Assembly: GCF_014646055.1 (NCBI RefSeq)
Contig: NZ_BMMS01000025.1
Span: 62,001 to 126,000, forward strand
Length of the DNA: 64,000 nucleotides
Origin: Wenjunlia tyrosinilytica
GTDB taxonomy: Bacteria; Actinomycetota; Actinomycetes; Streptomycetales; Streptomycetaceae
Direction: 5' to 3'
Part shown: piece after piece, positions 1 to 8,113 of the stretch
Layout of the letters: each line of letters begins with the position of its first letter
Position numbering within the stretch: position 1 is the first letter of the stretch
The notes under the pieces: model-generated
Seen by the model: only the letters and a program-made list of their open reading frames with translations
What the model was told of the DNA's origin: nothing
Databases searched by the model: none
Program-made: the position numbers and the translations under genes

Positions 1-717
1 GTGCAGTACCTCCAGCTCGTGCTCGGGCTGAGCCCCCTGGAGGCGGGCCTGCGGCTGCTGCCGCTGACGTTCTCCGCGATAGTCGCCGGCCTGGTCGGCT
101 CCAAGCTGCTGCGCCGCCTCGGCCCTCGCACCATGGTCATACTCGGCTTCGCCTCCACCGCGGCCGGTGTCCTTGTGCTCACCCTCATGGGCCAGCACGA
201 CCGCCCGGCGCTGCTGACCTGCTGTTTCCTCGTCCTGGGCTTCGGCATCCAGACCACACTGTTCGCTTCGTACGAGGGCATGCTCAGCGATGCCCCCGCC
301 GGACAGGCGGGCGGAGCCGCGGCCATCGGCGAGACGTCCTACCAGCTCGGCGCCGGGCTCGGTGTCGCGATACTCGGCAGCGTCATGAACGCCGCCTACG
401 CCCCGGCGGTCAGCCGAGCCCCCGGCATCCCGCAGCCCTCCCGAGACTCCGCTCAGCACTCCCTCGGCGAGGCCTACGAGGTCGCCTCCGGTCTCGGCGG
501 GCCGACCGGCGCCACGCTGCGCCAGGCCGCCAGGGCCGCGTTCGTCCACGGCCTGCATGTCACCCTGGTGGTCAGCGCGGGCGTGCTCCTGCTCGGCGCG
601 CTCGCCGCCCTTCGCCTGCCGCGCACCTTCGACGGCTGCGAGCAGCGCGAGGACGGCCAGGAGCGCGTGCTCGCCGAGGGGGAGCGAGTTCTGGCCACCG
701 CCCGCTCGGGCAGCTGA
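1..717 (+). CDS. DHA2-family MFS drug exporter, 3' part only
   Basis: This is the C-terminal 238 residues of a membrane exporter of the 14-helix EmrB/QacA (DHA2) type. The gene begins before the window, so the GTG at base 1 is not its start. Hydrophobic segments cover roughly residues 10-70, 75-90, 110-130 and 185-205. The stretch LSPLEAGLRLLPLTFSAIVA is typical of the helix 9-10 region of this family, and GGAAAIGETSYQLGAGLGVA is typical of the later motif C-like helix. The last 30 residues are charged and cytoplasmic. The substrate cannot be told from this part. It is not obviously coupled to the downstream dehydrogenase, which starts 123 bp later. Confidence 0.85.
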   Translation: MQYLQLVLGLSPLEAGLRLLPLTFSAIVAGLVGSKLLRRLGPRTMVILGFASTAAGVLVLTLMGQHDRPALLTCCFLVLGFGIQTTLFASYEGMLSDAPAGQAGGAAAIGETSYQLGAGLGVAILGSVMNAAYAPAVSRAPGIPQPSRDSAQHSLGEAYEVASGLGGPTGATLRQAARAAFVHGLHVTLVVSAGVLLLGALAALRLPRTFDGCEQREDGQERVLAEGERVLATARSGS

Positions 718-840
718 CGCGACGAACCTCTCACTCGCGCCTGCGGGCTGGACCCGAGGGTGTGTTGGCCGTACCGTCTGCTCGGGACCCGGGTGATCAA
801 TCTCCGGTACGTCCGCCCTGCCCGACAGCGGAGAGCAGCC

Positions 841-2028
841 ATGACCACGAGCCCACCGCCGCCGTTCGACCCTCGTGACCCGCTGGGCCTCGACGACCTG
901 CTCGGCGACGAGGACCGCGCCGTTCGGGAGACCGTGCGCCGCTGGGCGCAGACGCGGGTGGCCCCGAACATCGCCCAGTGGTACGAGAGCGGCGAGCTCC
1001 CCGAGGTCCGTGAACTCGCCCGCGAGCTCGGCTCCATCGGCGCCCTGGGCATGCAGCTCGAGGGCTACGGATGCGCGGGCGCCAGTGCTGTCCAGTACGG
1101 GCTGGCCTGCCTGGAGCTCGAGGCCGCCGACTCGGGTATCCGCTCCCTGGTCTCGGTGCAGGGCTCGCTCGCGATGTACGCCGTCCACCGCTTCGGCTCG
1201 GAGGAGCAGAAGCAGCAGTGGCTGCCGTCGATGGCCTCGGGCGAGACCATCGGATGCTTCGGCCTCACCGAGCCCGACCACGGCTCCGACCCGGCCGGAA
1301 TGCGCACCCGCGCCAAGCGGGACGGCTCCGACTGGATCCTCACCGGCCGCAAGATGTGGATCACCAATGGCTCCGTGGCCGGTGTGGCCGTCGTCTGGGC
1401 CCGCACCGAGGAGGGCATCCGGGGCTTCGTCGTCCCGACCGGCTCCCCGGGCTTCTCCGCGCCCGAGATCAAGCACAAGTGGAGCCTGCGCGCGTCGGTC
1501 ACCAGCGAACTCGTGCTGGACGACGTCCGGCTGCCCGAGGACGCGGTGCTCCCCGGCGTCGTCGGGCTTCGCGGCCCGCTCAGCTGCCTCAGCCATGCCC
1601 GCTACGGCATCGTGTGGGGCTCGATGGGCGCCGCCAGGTCGTGCTTCGAGGCGGCGCTGGAGTACTCCACCACCCGGGAGCAGTTCGGCAGGCCCATCGG
1701 CGGCTTCCAGCTGACGCAGGCCAAGCTCGCCGACATGGCCGTCGAGCTGCACAAGGGCATCCTGCTCGCCCACCACCTCGGCAGCCGTATGGACGCGGGA
1801 AGGCTGCGCCCCGAGCAGATCAGCTTCGGCAAGCTCAACAACGTCCGTGAGGCCATCGAGATCTGCCGGACCGCCAGGACGATCCTGGGGGCCAATGGCA
1901 TCTCGCTGGAGTACCCGGTGATGCGCCATGCCACGAATCTGGAGTCGGTGCTCACGTACGAGGGCACCGCGGAGATGCACCAACTCGTTCTCGGCAAGGC
2001 GCTCACCGGGCTCGACGCGTTCCGCTAG
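841..2028 (+). CDS. Acyl-CoA dehydrogenase, glutaryl-CoA dehydrogenase type
   Basis: FAD-dependent dehydrogenase of 395 residues, the usual length for the family. GLTEPDHGSDPAGM is the flavin/substrate loop. TYEGTAEMHQLVLGKALTG near the C-terminus carries the catalytic Glu of the glutaryl-CoA dehydrogenase subgroup. REQFGRPIGGFQLTQAKLADM is the family signature helix. In that subgroup the enzyme oxidises and decarboxylates glutaryl-CoA to crotonyl-CoA in lysine and tryptophan breakdown. The ATG at 841 is preferred over an upstream in-frame start because GGAGAG lies just before it and homology begins at DPLGLDDLL. Exact substrate is inferred from subgroup features, so a related short-chain dehydrogenase remains possible. 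Confidence 0.88.
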   Translation: MTTSPPPPFDPRDPLGLDDLLGDEDRAVRETVRRWAQTRVAPNIAQWYESGELPEVRELARELGSIGALGMQLEGYGCAGASAVQYGLACLELEAADSGIRSLVSVQGSLAMYAVHRFGSEEQKQQWLPSMASGETIGCFGLTEPDHGSDPAGMRTRAKRDGSDWILTGRKMWITNGSVAGVAVVWARTEEGIRGFVVPTGSPGFSAPEIKHKWSLRASVTSELVLDDVRLPEDAVLPGVVGLRGPLSCLSHARYGIVWGSMGAARSCFEAALEYSTTREQFGRPIGGFQLTQAKLADMAVELHKGILLAHHLGSRMDAGRLRPEQISFGKLNNVREAIEICRTARTILGANGISLEYPVMRHATNLESVLTYEGTAEMHQLVLGKALTGLDAFR

Positions 2029-2038
2029 GCGCGGTGGC

Positions 2039-2068
2039 GGCCGCGCCGGTCGGCCGAGCGGCGCGGCC
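2039..2068. terminator. Hairpin between two converging genes
   Basis: GGCCGCGCC (2039-2047) pairs perfectly with GGCGCGGCC (2060-2068) across a 12-nt loop. It lies between the ends of the acyl-CoA dehydrogenase and the SepF-like gene and could serve both. A second small stem (CCGGCC/GGCCGG) follows at 2091-2107. No T-run is present, as is common in Streptomyces. Confidence 0.5.
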
Positions 2069-2108
2069 GGGGGATCGATCGGAGGCGTGACCGGCCGTCC
2101 GGGCCGGA

Positions 2109-2549
2109 TCAGCTCTGGTTGAAGAACCCCCGGTCGCTGGTCCTCGCGGCGGCGCTGCTGTCCATCACGCGGTACGCCGCCGGGGTCAGCAGGAAGACCC
2201 GGCTGGCCACACGCTCGATGGAGCCGCGCAGCCCGAAGGCCAGACCCGCGGCGAAGTCCACGACGCGCTTGGCGTCCGCGGGGTCCAGCGCCGTCAGGTT
2301 CATGATCACCGGGATGCCGTCGCGGAAGTGCTCGCCGATGCCGCGCGCGTCCCGGAAGCCGTCCGGGGTCACGGTGGCGATCCGCCGCCCGTTCTCCTGG
2401 GCGCTGTCCGAGGCCACCCGGATCCGGGGGTCGGTCACCCAGGAGTCACCGGGCTCCGGACCCTCGGCGTACTCGTCGTCGTAGTACCGCTCGTCATCGC
2501 CGTCTTCAACGAGTCCCAGCCAGGCACTCGCCCTACGCACCGAACCCAT
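2109..2549 (-). CDS. SepF-like cell-division protein
   Basis: A 146-residue protein with the SepF layout: a short N-terminal amphipathic start ([17 protein letters not shown]), an acidic spacer, and the C-terminal SepF fold (about residues 60-135). That fold contains [38 protein letters not shown] and ends in VFLLTP. SepF proteins bind membrane and FtsZ at the division septum. Streptomyces carry several paralogues. The position beside a glutaryl-CoA-dehydrogenase-like gene matches, from memory, the SflA (SCO1749) type rather than the SepF of the dcw cluster. That paralogue assignment is inference from context. Confidence 0.85.
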   Translation of the reverse strand: MGSVRRASAWLGLVEDGDDERYYDDEYAEGPEPGDSWVTDPRIRVASDSAQENGRRIATVTPDGFRDARGIGEHFRDGIPVIMNLTALDPADAKRVVDFAAGLAFGLRGSIERVASRVFLLTPAAYRVMDSSAAARTSDRGFFNQS

Positions 2550-3018
2550 GGACGCCTCCTCTCACGCGCGGTCGAGCTGTCCGCTACCCCTATCGTCGTC
2601 CATGATGTGGAGATCGCGCCAAGCGGATAGTAGTAGCGGCGGGGTTTCGTGACAGTACTGGTGCACTCGGTGCCCTGGATACTGGCGTGCAATCAGTCTT
2701 TCGATGACACACCGAAGGTGACGGGCAGGAAGTACGTTTTACGTGTGATCGCACGAAGTCCTCACCGCAATTCCTCCCCGAGAAAAGCGAGTTGACCTTC
2801 TCGCGGGTCTCGCACGACCGCTCGGCGGGTCGCCCCGACCCCCCTCCCGTGTGCCGGAAGGGGGTGTGCCGGGCGGCGGATCTCGGCCGATGAGGAGATG
2901 TCCGTCACGTTGGACGCCCAGGGGTGAATGTGACGGCATCCGGACGTAGCGAGGTGTCCTCGGAGCCCTCGCCAGGTGCCGTGAGGCATCTGCGGGTACG
3001 GCCACGTGGCCCAAGGGT
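2550..3018. other. Intergenic region, 469 bp, no gene seen
   Basis: This holds the leader of the SepF-like gene and the region downstream of the permease (both on the minus strand). No ORF here has plausible protein content. An inverted repeat CCGTCAC (2902-2908) / GTGACGG (2930-2936), with 21 nt between, could be a weak terminator for the permease or an operator. The perfect 12-bp palindrome GGCCACGTGGCC sits at 3000-3011, just past the permease stop. Confidence 0.4.
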
Positions 3019-4527
3019 TCACTCCTGCAACTCCAGCTCCCGCTCCAGGGCGGCCAGTTCCTCGGCCGATCCCTGCACCTTGGGGCCGGTGAACCACTTC
3101 CTGGCCGACACCGCCCACCACACCCCGGCGAAACCGAGGACGACGAGCACGGCCAACGGGGTGTAGTTGAAGTTCGCCGCCTTCACCGGGCTCGCCGTCG
3201 GCAGCATGAACAGCACGCTGATGAAGCAGACCCAGGCCACCGCCACGATGCCGATGGGGCGGCTCCACCGGCCCAGGTGCCAGGGGCCGCGCTCGAAGCG
3301 GTCGCCCTGGCGCAGCCGCAGGAAGGTGGGGAGCACATAGGCGATGTAGAGGCCGATGACGGCGATGGAGGTCACGGCGGTGTAGGCCGTCACGTTCCAC
3401 AGGTAGGGCAGGCCCAGCAGGAACGCTCCGCCCGCGGCCAGCCAGATCGCGTTGGTGGGCGTGCGGGTACGCGGATTGACGCGGTGCCAGAAGGAGGAGA
3501 GCGGCAGCGCCCCGTCACGGGAGAACGCGTAGATCATGCGCGAGTTCGCCGTCACGGACGACATCCCGCAGAACAGCTGCGCGCCGATGGCTATCAGGAG
3601 GAGCAGCTTGCCGGTGGTCACGCCCGCGGAGTCGATGAAGATCTGCACCGGCGGCACCCCGGTCGTCGAGGCGAGTTCCTTGTCGTAGTCCTGGATCGCG
3701 AAGGTCAGGCCGATCAGCAGGATCCAGCCGGCGGCCAGGGAGACGACGATGGACGCCACGATCCCTTTGGGACCGGAGCGGGCGGCGTCGTGCGTCTCCT
3801 CCGTCATATGGGCGGAGGCGTCGTAACCGGTGAAGGTGTACTGGGCGAGGAGCAGGCCCAGCAGGGCGACATAGAAGGTGGAGCCCCAGCCGGTGTTGTT
3901 GACGAAGTGGGTGAAGACGAAGTCCGCCGAGCGGTGGTGCGCGGGTTTGACCGCGAGCACGCCCACGATGACGAGCACGCCGACGACGTGCCACCAGACG
4001 CTGATGTCGCCCAGCAGGGCGACCAGCCGCACACCGAACTGGTTCAGCAGAGCGTGCAGCAGCAGGACGCAGCCGAAGACGAGAACCGTGTGGCCGGGGG
4101 TGGCCGAGAAGCCCCACTGGAGGTCGAGGAAGGCATTGATGAACGTGGCCGCGCCGAAGTCGATGCCCGCGGTGACGGCGACCTGGCCGAGGAAGTTGAA
4201 CCACCCGGTGAACCAGCTCCACGCCGGCCCGTTGCGCGGCGCCAGCTTGGCCGACCAGTAGTACAGGCCCCCGGCGGTGGGGAAGCTCGAGCAGACCTCC
4301 GCCATCGCCAGGCCCACGAAGAGGGTCATCAGACCGACGATCGGCCAGCCCCAGCTGATCATGGCGGGGCCGCCGGCGTTCATCCCGGTGCCGTACAGGG
4401 TCAGGCACCCGGACAGGACCGAGATGATGGTGAACGAGACCGCGAAGTTGGAGAAGGCCGACATACGTCTGCGCAGCTCCTGCGCGTACCCGAGCTCGTG
4501 GAGCCGCTGCTCGTCCTGGGTCGACAA
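3019..4527 (-). CDS. APC-superfamily amino-acid permease
   Basis: Integral membrane transporter of about 502 residues with roughly 12 hydrophobic segments. The N-terminal FSNFAVSFTIISVLSGCLTLYG followed by GGPAMISWGWPIVGLMTLFVGLAMAEVCSSFPTAGGLYYW is the hallmark first-helix region of the amino acid/choline/GABA permease subfamily. TGYDASAHMTEETHDAA is the conserved loop with the acidic residues. It imports an amino acid, amine or related compound, and specificity is not deducible. The reading frame is open to 4593, but a TTG at 4527 has a strong GGAGG six bases upstream and starts STQDEQRLHELGY, a natural cytoplasmic start. I therefore prefer it to the ATG at 4593. Confidence 0.87.
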   Translation of the reverse strand: MSTQDEQRLHELGYAQELRRRMSAFSNFAVSFTIISVLSGCLTLYGTGMNAGGPAMISWGWPIVGLMTLFVGLAMAEVCSSFPTAGGLYYWSAKLAPRNGPAWSWFTGWFNFLGQVAVTAGIDFGAATFINAFLDLQWGFSATPGHTVLVFGCVLLLHALLNQFGVRLVALLGDISVWWHVVGVLVIVGVLAVKPAHHRSADFVFTHFVNNTGWGSTFYVALLGLLLAQYTFTGYDASAHMTEETHDAARSGPKGIVASIVVSLAAGWILLIGLTFAIQDYDKELASTTGVPPVQIFIDSAGVTTGKLLLLIAIGAQLFCGMSSVTANSRMIYAFSRDGALPLSSFWHRVNPRTRTPTNAIWLAAGGAFLLGLPYLWNVTAYTAVTSIAVIGLYIAYVLPTFLRLRQGDRFERGPWHLGRWSRPIGIVAVAWVCFISVLFMLPTASPVKAANFNYTPLAVLVVLGFAGVWWAVSARKWFTGPKVQGSAEELAALERELELQE

Positions 4528-4680
4528 ACGCCACCTCCGTGGGAGTTGCAGAGCAGAGTGGGCCAATGGTGGCGGTTGTTGTCCGATCTGCACAGGGGGT
4601 GGGTGCTGTGAAGTTTTGGCCAGTGGTTACCATGGCGGGCTGATCGCGGAAGAGCGTGGAACGCGCGAGACACAGGGGGA

Positions 4681-5916
4681 GTGTTGTTCGGGATCATTCG
4701 GCCGTGCCGCCACCGTCTGCCGGAGAAGCTCGCCACCGCGTGGATGGCCCACTTGTGCGGCCTCTGCCTGGCGCTTCGTGACGACCACGGCCAGATGGCA
4801 CGTGTCGTCACCAACTACGACGGTCTGATCATCTCGGTGCTGGCGGAGGCACAGGCCCCGCCTTCGACGGACAGCCGCCGTGCGGCGGGGCCCTGCCCGC
4901 TGCGCGGGATGCGCTCCCACGAGGTGGCGCGCGGCGAGGGCGCCCGCCTCGCCGCGGCGGTCTCGCTGGTCCTGGCCTCGGCCAAGGTGCGTGACCATGT
5001 GGCCGACCGGGACGGGCTGCTCGCCCGCAGGCCCGTCGCCGCGGCGGCCCGCCGGGTGGCCGCGCGCTGGGATCGCAAGGGAGCGGCCACCGGGGCCGAT
5101 GTCGGCTTCGACACCGCGGTGCTGGTCGAGGCGGTGCGGCGGCAGCCCGAGATCGAGGCCGCGGGCGGCACCCTGCTGGAGGTGACCGAGCCGACCGAGA
5201 CGGCGACGTCGGCGGCGTTCGGGCACACCGCCGTGCTCGCCGGCCGCCCCGGCAATGTCACCGCGCTGGAGGAGGCGGGACGGCTCTTCGGGCGGCTCGC
5301 CCACCTGCTGGACGCGGTGGAGGACCTGGAGGAGGACGCCAGGACGGGCGCCTGGAATCCGCTGGCCGGGACCGGCACCGGCCTCGCCGAGGCCAGAAGG
5401 CTGTGCGACGACGCGCTGCACGGCATCGAACTCGCCCTTCGGGACGTGGAGTTCACCGACGGCAAGCTTGCGCACGTCCTGCTCGTGCACGAGTTGCGCC
5501 GCTCGGTGGACCGGGCGTTCGGGACGACGGGGCACGCGTGCACGGCGACCCGGGGTGCCACGGGAGCCGGGGGCGTCAAGGCTGCCTTCGGGCCGCCGCA
5601 GGCACCGCATCCGCCGGGCGCGCCCCACCCGCCGGGCAATCCCTATGGACCGGGCGCGCCGCCGCCCGAGCCGCCCCACCGCGGAGGCCGCAGGCGCGGG
5701 CTCGTGGCCGGCTGCGCGGTGTGGGCCGGGCTCTGCCTGACCTGCCAGGTGTGCTGTTCGGGGGAGTTCCACGATCCCTGGACCGGTGAGAAGCGCGAGG
5801 GCCTGTGCCACAAGTGCGACTGCGACTGCGACGGCTGTTGCGATGGGTGCGACTGCTGCGATGGGTGCTGCGATGGATGCGACTGCTGCGACTGCGGATG
5901 CGACTGCGGCTGCTGA
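4681..5916 (+). CDS. DUF5685-like protein with Cys/Asp-rich tail
   Basis: 411 residues. The first 280 form an alpha-helical domain that opens with LFGIIRPCRHRLPEKLATAWMAHLCGLCLALRDDHG, a Cys/His-rich beginning I associate with the actinobacterial DUF5685 family (name from memory). Function is unknown. A Pro/His/Gly linker follows (about residues 300-340), then a hydrophobic stretch LVAGCAVWAGLCLTCQVCC, then a 35-residue tail built almost only of Cys, Asp and Gly with repeats of the CDGCCDGCDCC type. The tail could bind metals or form disulfides. The GTG at 4681 and the TTG at 4684 are both possible starts, and GGGGGA lies immediately upstream. Confidence 0.75.
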   Translation: MLFGIIRPCRHRLPEKLATAWMAHLCGLCLALRDDHGQMARVVTNYDGLIISVLAEAQAPPSTDSRRAAGPCPLRGMRSHEVARGEGARLAAAVSLVLASAKVRDHVADRDGLLARRPVAAAARRVAARWDRKGAATGADVGFDTAVLVEAVRRQPEIEAAGGTLLEVTEPTETATSAAFGHTAVLAGRPGNVTALEEAGRLFGRLAHLLDAVEDLEEDARTGAWNPLAGTGTGLAEARRLCDDALHGIELALRDVEFTDGKLAHVLLVHELRRSVDRAFGTTGHACTATRGATGAGGVKAAFGPPQAPHPPGAPHPPGNPYGPGAPPPEPPHRGGRRRGLVAGCAVWAGLCLTCQVCCSGEFHDPWTGEKREGLCHKCDCDCDGCCDGCDCCDGCCDGCDCCDCGCDCGC

Positions 5917-5934
5917 ACGGCGGGTCGGCCCCGG

Positions 5935-6447
5935 TCAGGGAGTGCCGTTCCGCCCGTCCCTCCCGACCAGGGCCTTCTCGAACGGCAGCGGGCCGATCGT
6001 CTCCGGATCCGCCGTCAGGTCGAACAGGGGCGAGTAGCCCTCCGCCAGGTACAGCCCCCTGGCCTCGGGCTGGCGCGGGCCCGTCGTCAGATACATCCGC
6101 CGGTAGCCGTACGCCCTCGCCTCGTCCTCCAACGCCCGCAGCGCCCGGCGGGCCAGCCCCCTGCGGCGGTGCGCGGAGGACGTCCACATCCGCTTGACCT
6201 CGGCGGTCTCCTCGTCGTAGCGGCGGAACGCGCCACCCGCCACCGGCCCGCCGTTCTCCAGCAGGAGCAGGAACGCCCCCGCGGGCGGGGCGAACTCCTC
6301 GGGCGGGTAGCGGTACACCTCCTCGTTGGGGCCGTACCGCTCGTTGTACTCGCGGTGCAGCTCCTCGACCAGCGGGCGGGCCGCGGGATCGGCGATGGAG
6401 GTGCGGTACACCTCGATACCCGCCGGCGTCACCACCTCGAAGCCCAT
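5935..6447 (-). CDS. GNAT-family N-acetyltransferase
   Basis: 170 residues with the GNAT fold. GAFLLLLENGGPVAGGAFRRYDEETAEVKRMWTSSAHRRRGLARRALRALEDEARAYGY contains the acetyl-CoA-binding signature RRRGLARR, and GRPLYLAEGY-like RGLYLAEGYSPL is the usual C-terminal strand. It transfers an acetyl group to an unknown amine. The frame is open further upstream, but homology starts at MGFEVVTPAG. The ATG at 6447 lies 7 bp past the stop of the SsuD-like gene and follows GAGCGGGGG. The two genes are therefore probably co-transcribed. It converges with the DUF5685-like gene with only 18 bp between. Confidence 0.85.
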   Translation of the reverse strand: MGFEVVTPAGIEVYRTSIADPAARPLVEELHREYNERYGPNEEVYRYPPEEFAPPAGAFLLLLENGGPVAGGAFRRYDEETAEVKRMWTSSAHRRRGLARRALRALEDEARAYGYRRMYLTTGPRQPEARGLYLAEGYSPLFDLTADPETIGPLPFEKALVGRDGRNGTP

Positions 6448-6454
6448 CCCCCGC

Positions 6455-7561
6455 TCACCCGTCCGTGCGCTGCCGCTCGGCGTCGCGCTTGGCGACCTCC
6501 TCGCGCACCAGCGGGATGACATGGCGTCCGAAGTCGATGGCGTCGTCGAGCAGGTCGTAGCCGCGGGCGGACAGGATGTCCACGCCGAGGTCGTAGTAGT
6601 CGAGCAGCGCCCGCGCCACCGTCTCCGGGGTGCCGACCAGGGCGGTGGAGTTGCCCGCGCCACCGGTCTCGGCGGCCGTCGGCGTCCACAGCGCGCGGTC
6701 GTGCCGCTCACCCTCGGCGGCCACGGCCAGCAGGCGCTGCGAACCGGCGTTCTCCGGGTTGCCCGTGTGATGGCGGATCAGCGCAGTGCCATCGGCCTTG
6801 CGGGCGCGGATCCTCGCCAGGGTGCGGTGCGCCTTCTCCCACGCCAGCTCCTCCGTCGGCGCGATGATCGGCCGGAACGCCACCTGGATCCTGGGGACAT
6901 CGGTGCGCCCGGCCGCCTTCGCCGCCGCCTTCACCGACTCGATCTGCTCGGCGGTCTGCGCCAGGGGCTCGCCCCACAGGCAGTAGATGTCGGCCTCGGC
7001 CCCACCGGCCGCGTAGGCGGCGGGGGACGAGCCGCCGAACGACACCCGCGGGCGCGGCTGCTGCACCGGGAAGGTATCGCTGACGAAGTCCTCGAACCGG
7101 TAGTGCTCGCCCTCGTGGTCGAACGGCTCGTGCGTGGTCCAGATCTTCTTCACGACCGAGATGTACTCACGGGTGCGTGAGTACCGCTCGTCCTTGGTGA
7201 GGAAGTCGCCCTCGCGCGCTTGTTCGTGGTCGTTCCCGCCGGTGATGAAGTGCACGGTCAGCCGCCCGTCGCTGATCCGGTCCAGCGTGGCGAACGTCTT
7301 GGCGGCGAAGGTCGGGTAGGAGACATTGGGCCGGTGCGCCAGCAGGATCTGGAGCCGGTCCAGATGCGAGGCGATGTAGGCGGCGGCCGGGGCGGGGTCG
7401 GGCGACCCGGAGCCGTAGGCGAACAGCACCCGGTCCCACCCGTAGTCCTCGTGGGCGCGGGCGAGCCGCAAGGTGTACTCCTTGTCGAACGACGCCCCGG
7501 AGCGGGGGCCCGTCTCGGAGCCGTCATTCGTCGCGGCAATACCGAGGAACTCGACAGGCAT
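6455..7561 (-). CDS. SsuD-like FMNH2-dependent monooxygenase
   Basis: A luciferase-like monooxygenase of 368 residues. DRISDGRLTVHFITGGND followed by LTKDERYSRTREYISVVKKIW, PRVSFGGSSPAAYAAGGAEADIYCLWGEP and GGAGNSTALVGTPETVARAL match alkanesulfonate monooxygenase SsuD nearly block by block. SsuD uses reduced FMN from a partner reductase to cleave C-S bonds and free sulfite. A sulfonate, sulfone or another substrate is possible here, because no sulfonate transporter or reductase is adjacent. Start at the ATG 7561 (MPVEFLGIAA), preceded by AGAAAGG. It heads a two-gene unit with the acetyltransferase and is divergent from an FAD protein. Confidence 0.85.
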   Translation of the reverse strand: MPVEFLGIAATNDGSETGPRSGASFDKEYTLRLARAHEDYGWDRVLFAYGSGSPDPAPAAAYIASHLDRLQILLAHRPNVSYPTFAAKTFATLDRISDGRLTVHFITGGNDHEQAREGDFLTKDERYSRTREYISVVKKIWTTHEPFDHEGEHYRFEDFVSDTFPVQQPRPRVSFGGSSPAAYAAGGAEADIYCLWGEPLAQTAEQIESVKAAAKAAGRTDVPRIQVAFRPIIAPTEELAWEKAHRTLARIRARKADGTALIRHHTGNPENAGSQRLLAVAAEGERHDRALWTPTAAETGGAGNSTALVGTPETVARALLDYYDLGVDILSARGYDLLDDAIDFGRHVIPLVREEVAKRDAERQRTDG

Positions 7562-7948
7562 GGCTGTGTGCCTTTCTCGAAACACTGGAAACAAGGCCGG
7601 AACACGGAAACACCGGTCCGGAACCCGGTCGGACGCATGGGGCCGAAACACGCGTCCTGGAAGAGAACGCCGTGCGGCAAGGGCAAACGCGTGAAGGCGG
7701 GGCGAATCAAGGAGAAGGCAGCTCGAATGCCCGTGGAATACGCCCCCGTGGACGGAATGCCGTCAGGAGGGGCGGGGACGTCGTCGCACGGCGGCTACCG
7801 GGTCAGCGGCAACACGAGCACGACCACACACGACCGAAGTCGATGTGGTCGCGGGTGACCAGCCGTTGCGGACGCATACGAACAGTTGAACAGCGAACCG
7901 CGGTCGCGTCAACCGCGAGGTGTTCCACCGCCCGCATTCTGGACGGGC

Positions 7949-7979
7949 TTGACAACGGACGTCGTTGACGCTTTAGCTT
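7949..7979 (+). promoter_or_regulatory. Candidate promoter with overlapping palindrome
   Basis: TTGACA (7949-7954) stands 17 bp before TTTAGC (7972-7977), upstream of the FAD/NAD(P)-binding gene. Directly inside is the inverted repeat CAACG-GACGT-CGTTG (7953-7967), placed so that a bound repressor would cover the -35 box. The rest of the 552-bp divergent intergenic region (7562-8113) shows no gene. Confidence 0.4.
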
Positions 7980-8113
7980 CGAACAGGGTGGCGCCGAGGC
8001 GGTTGCCACCCGGTCGCGTTGAGGGGCGCGGCAGCGCGTGAGGGCGAATTGCTCGAATTCCCGACTCTTCCCGTCATCCGCCATGCGTCGCGCCCCACGA
8101 CGGAGCCCTCTCC

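Noticed and set aside
3277-4611. 444-codon plus-strand frame
   Set aside because: Mirror of the amino-acid permease, with no hydrophobic pattern and no motifs.
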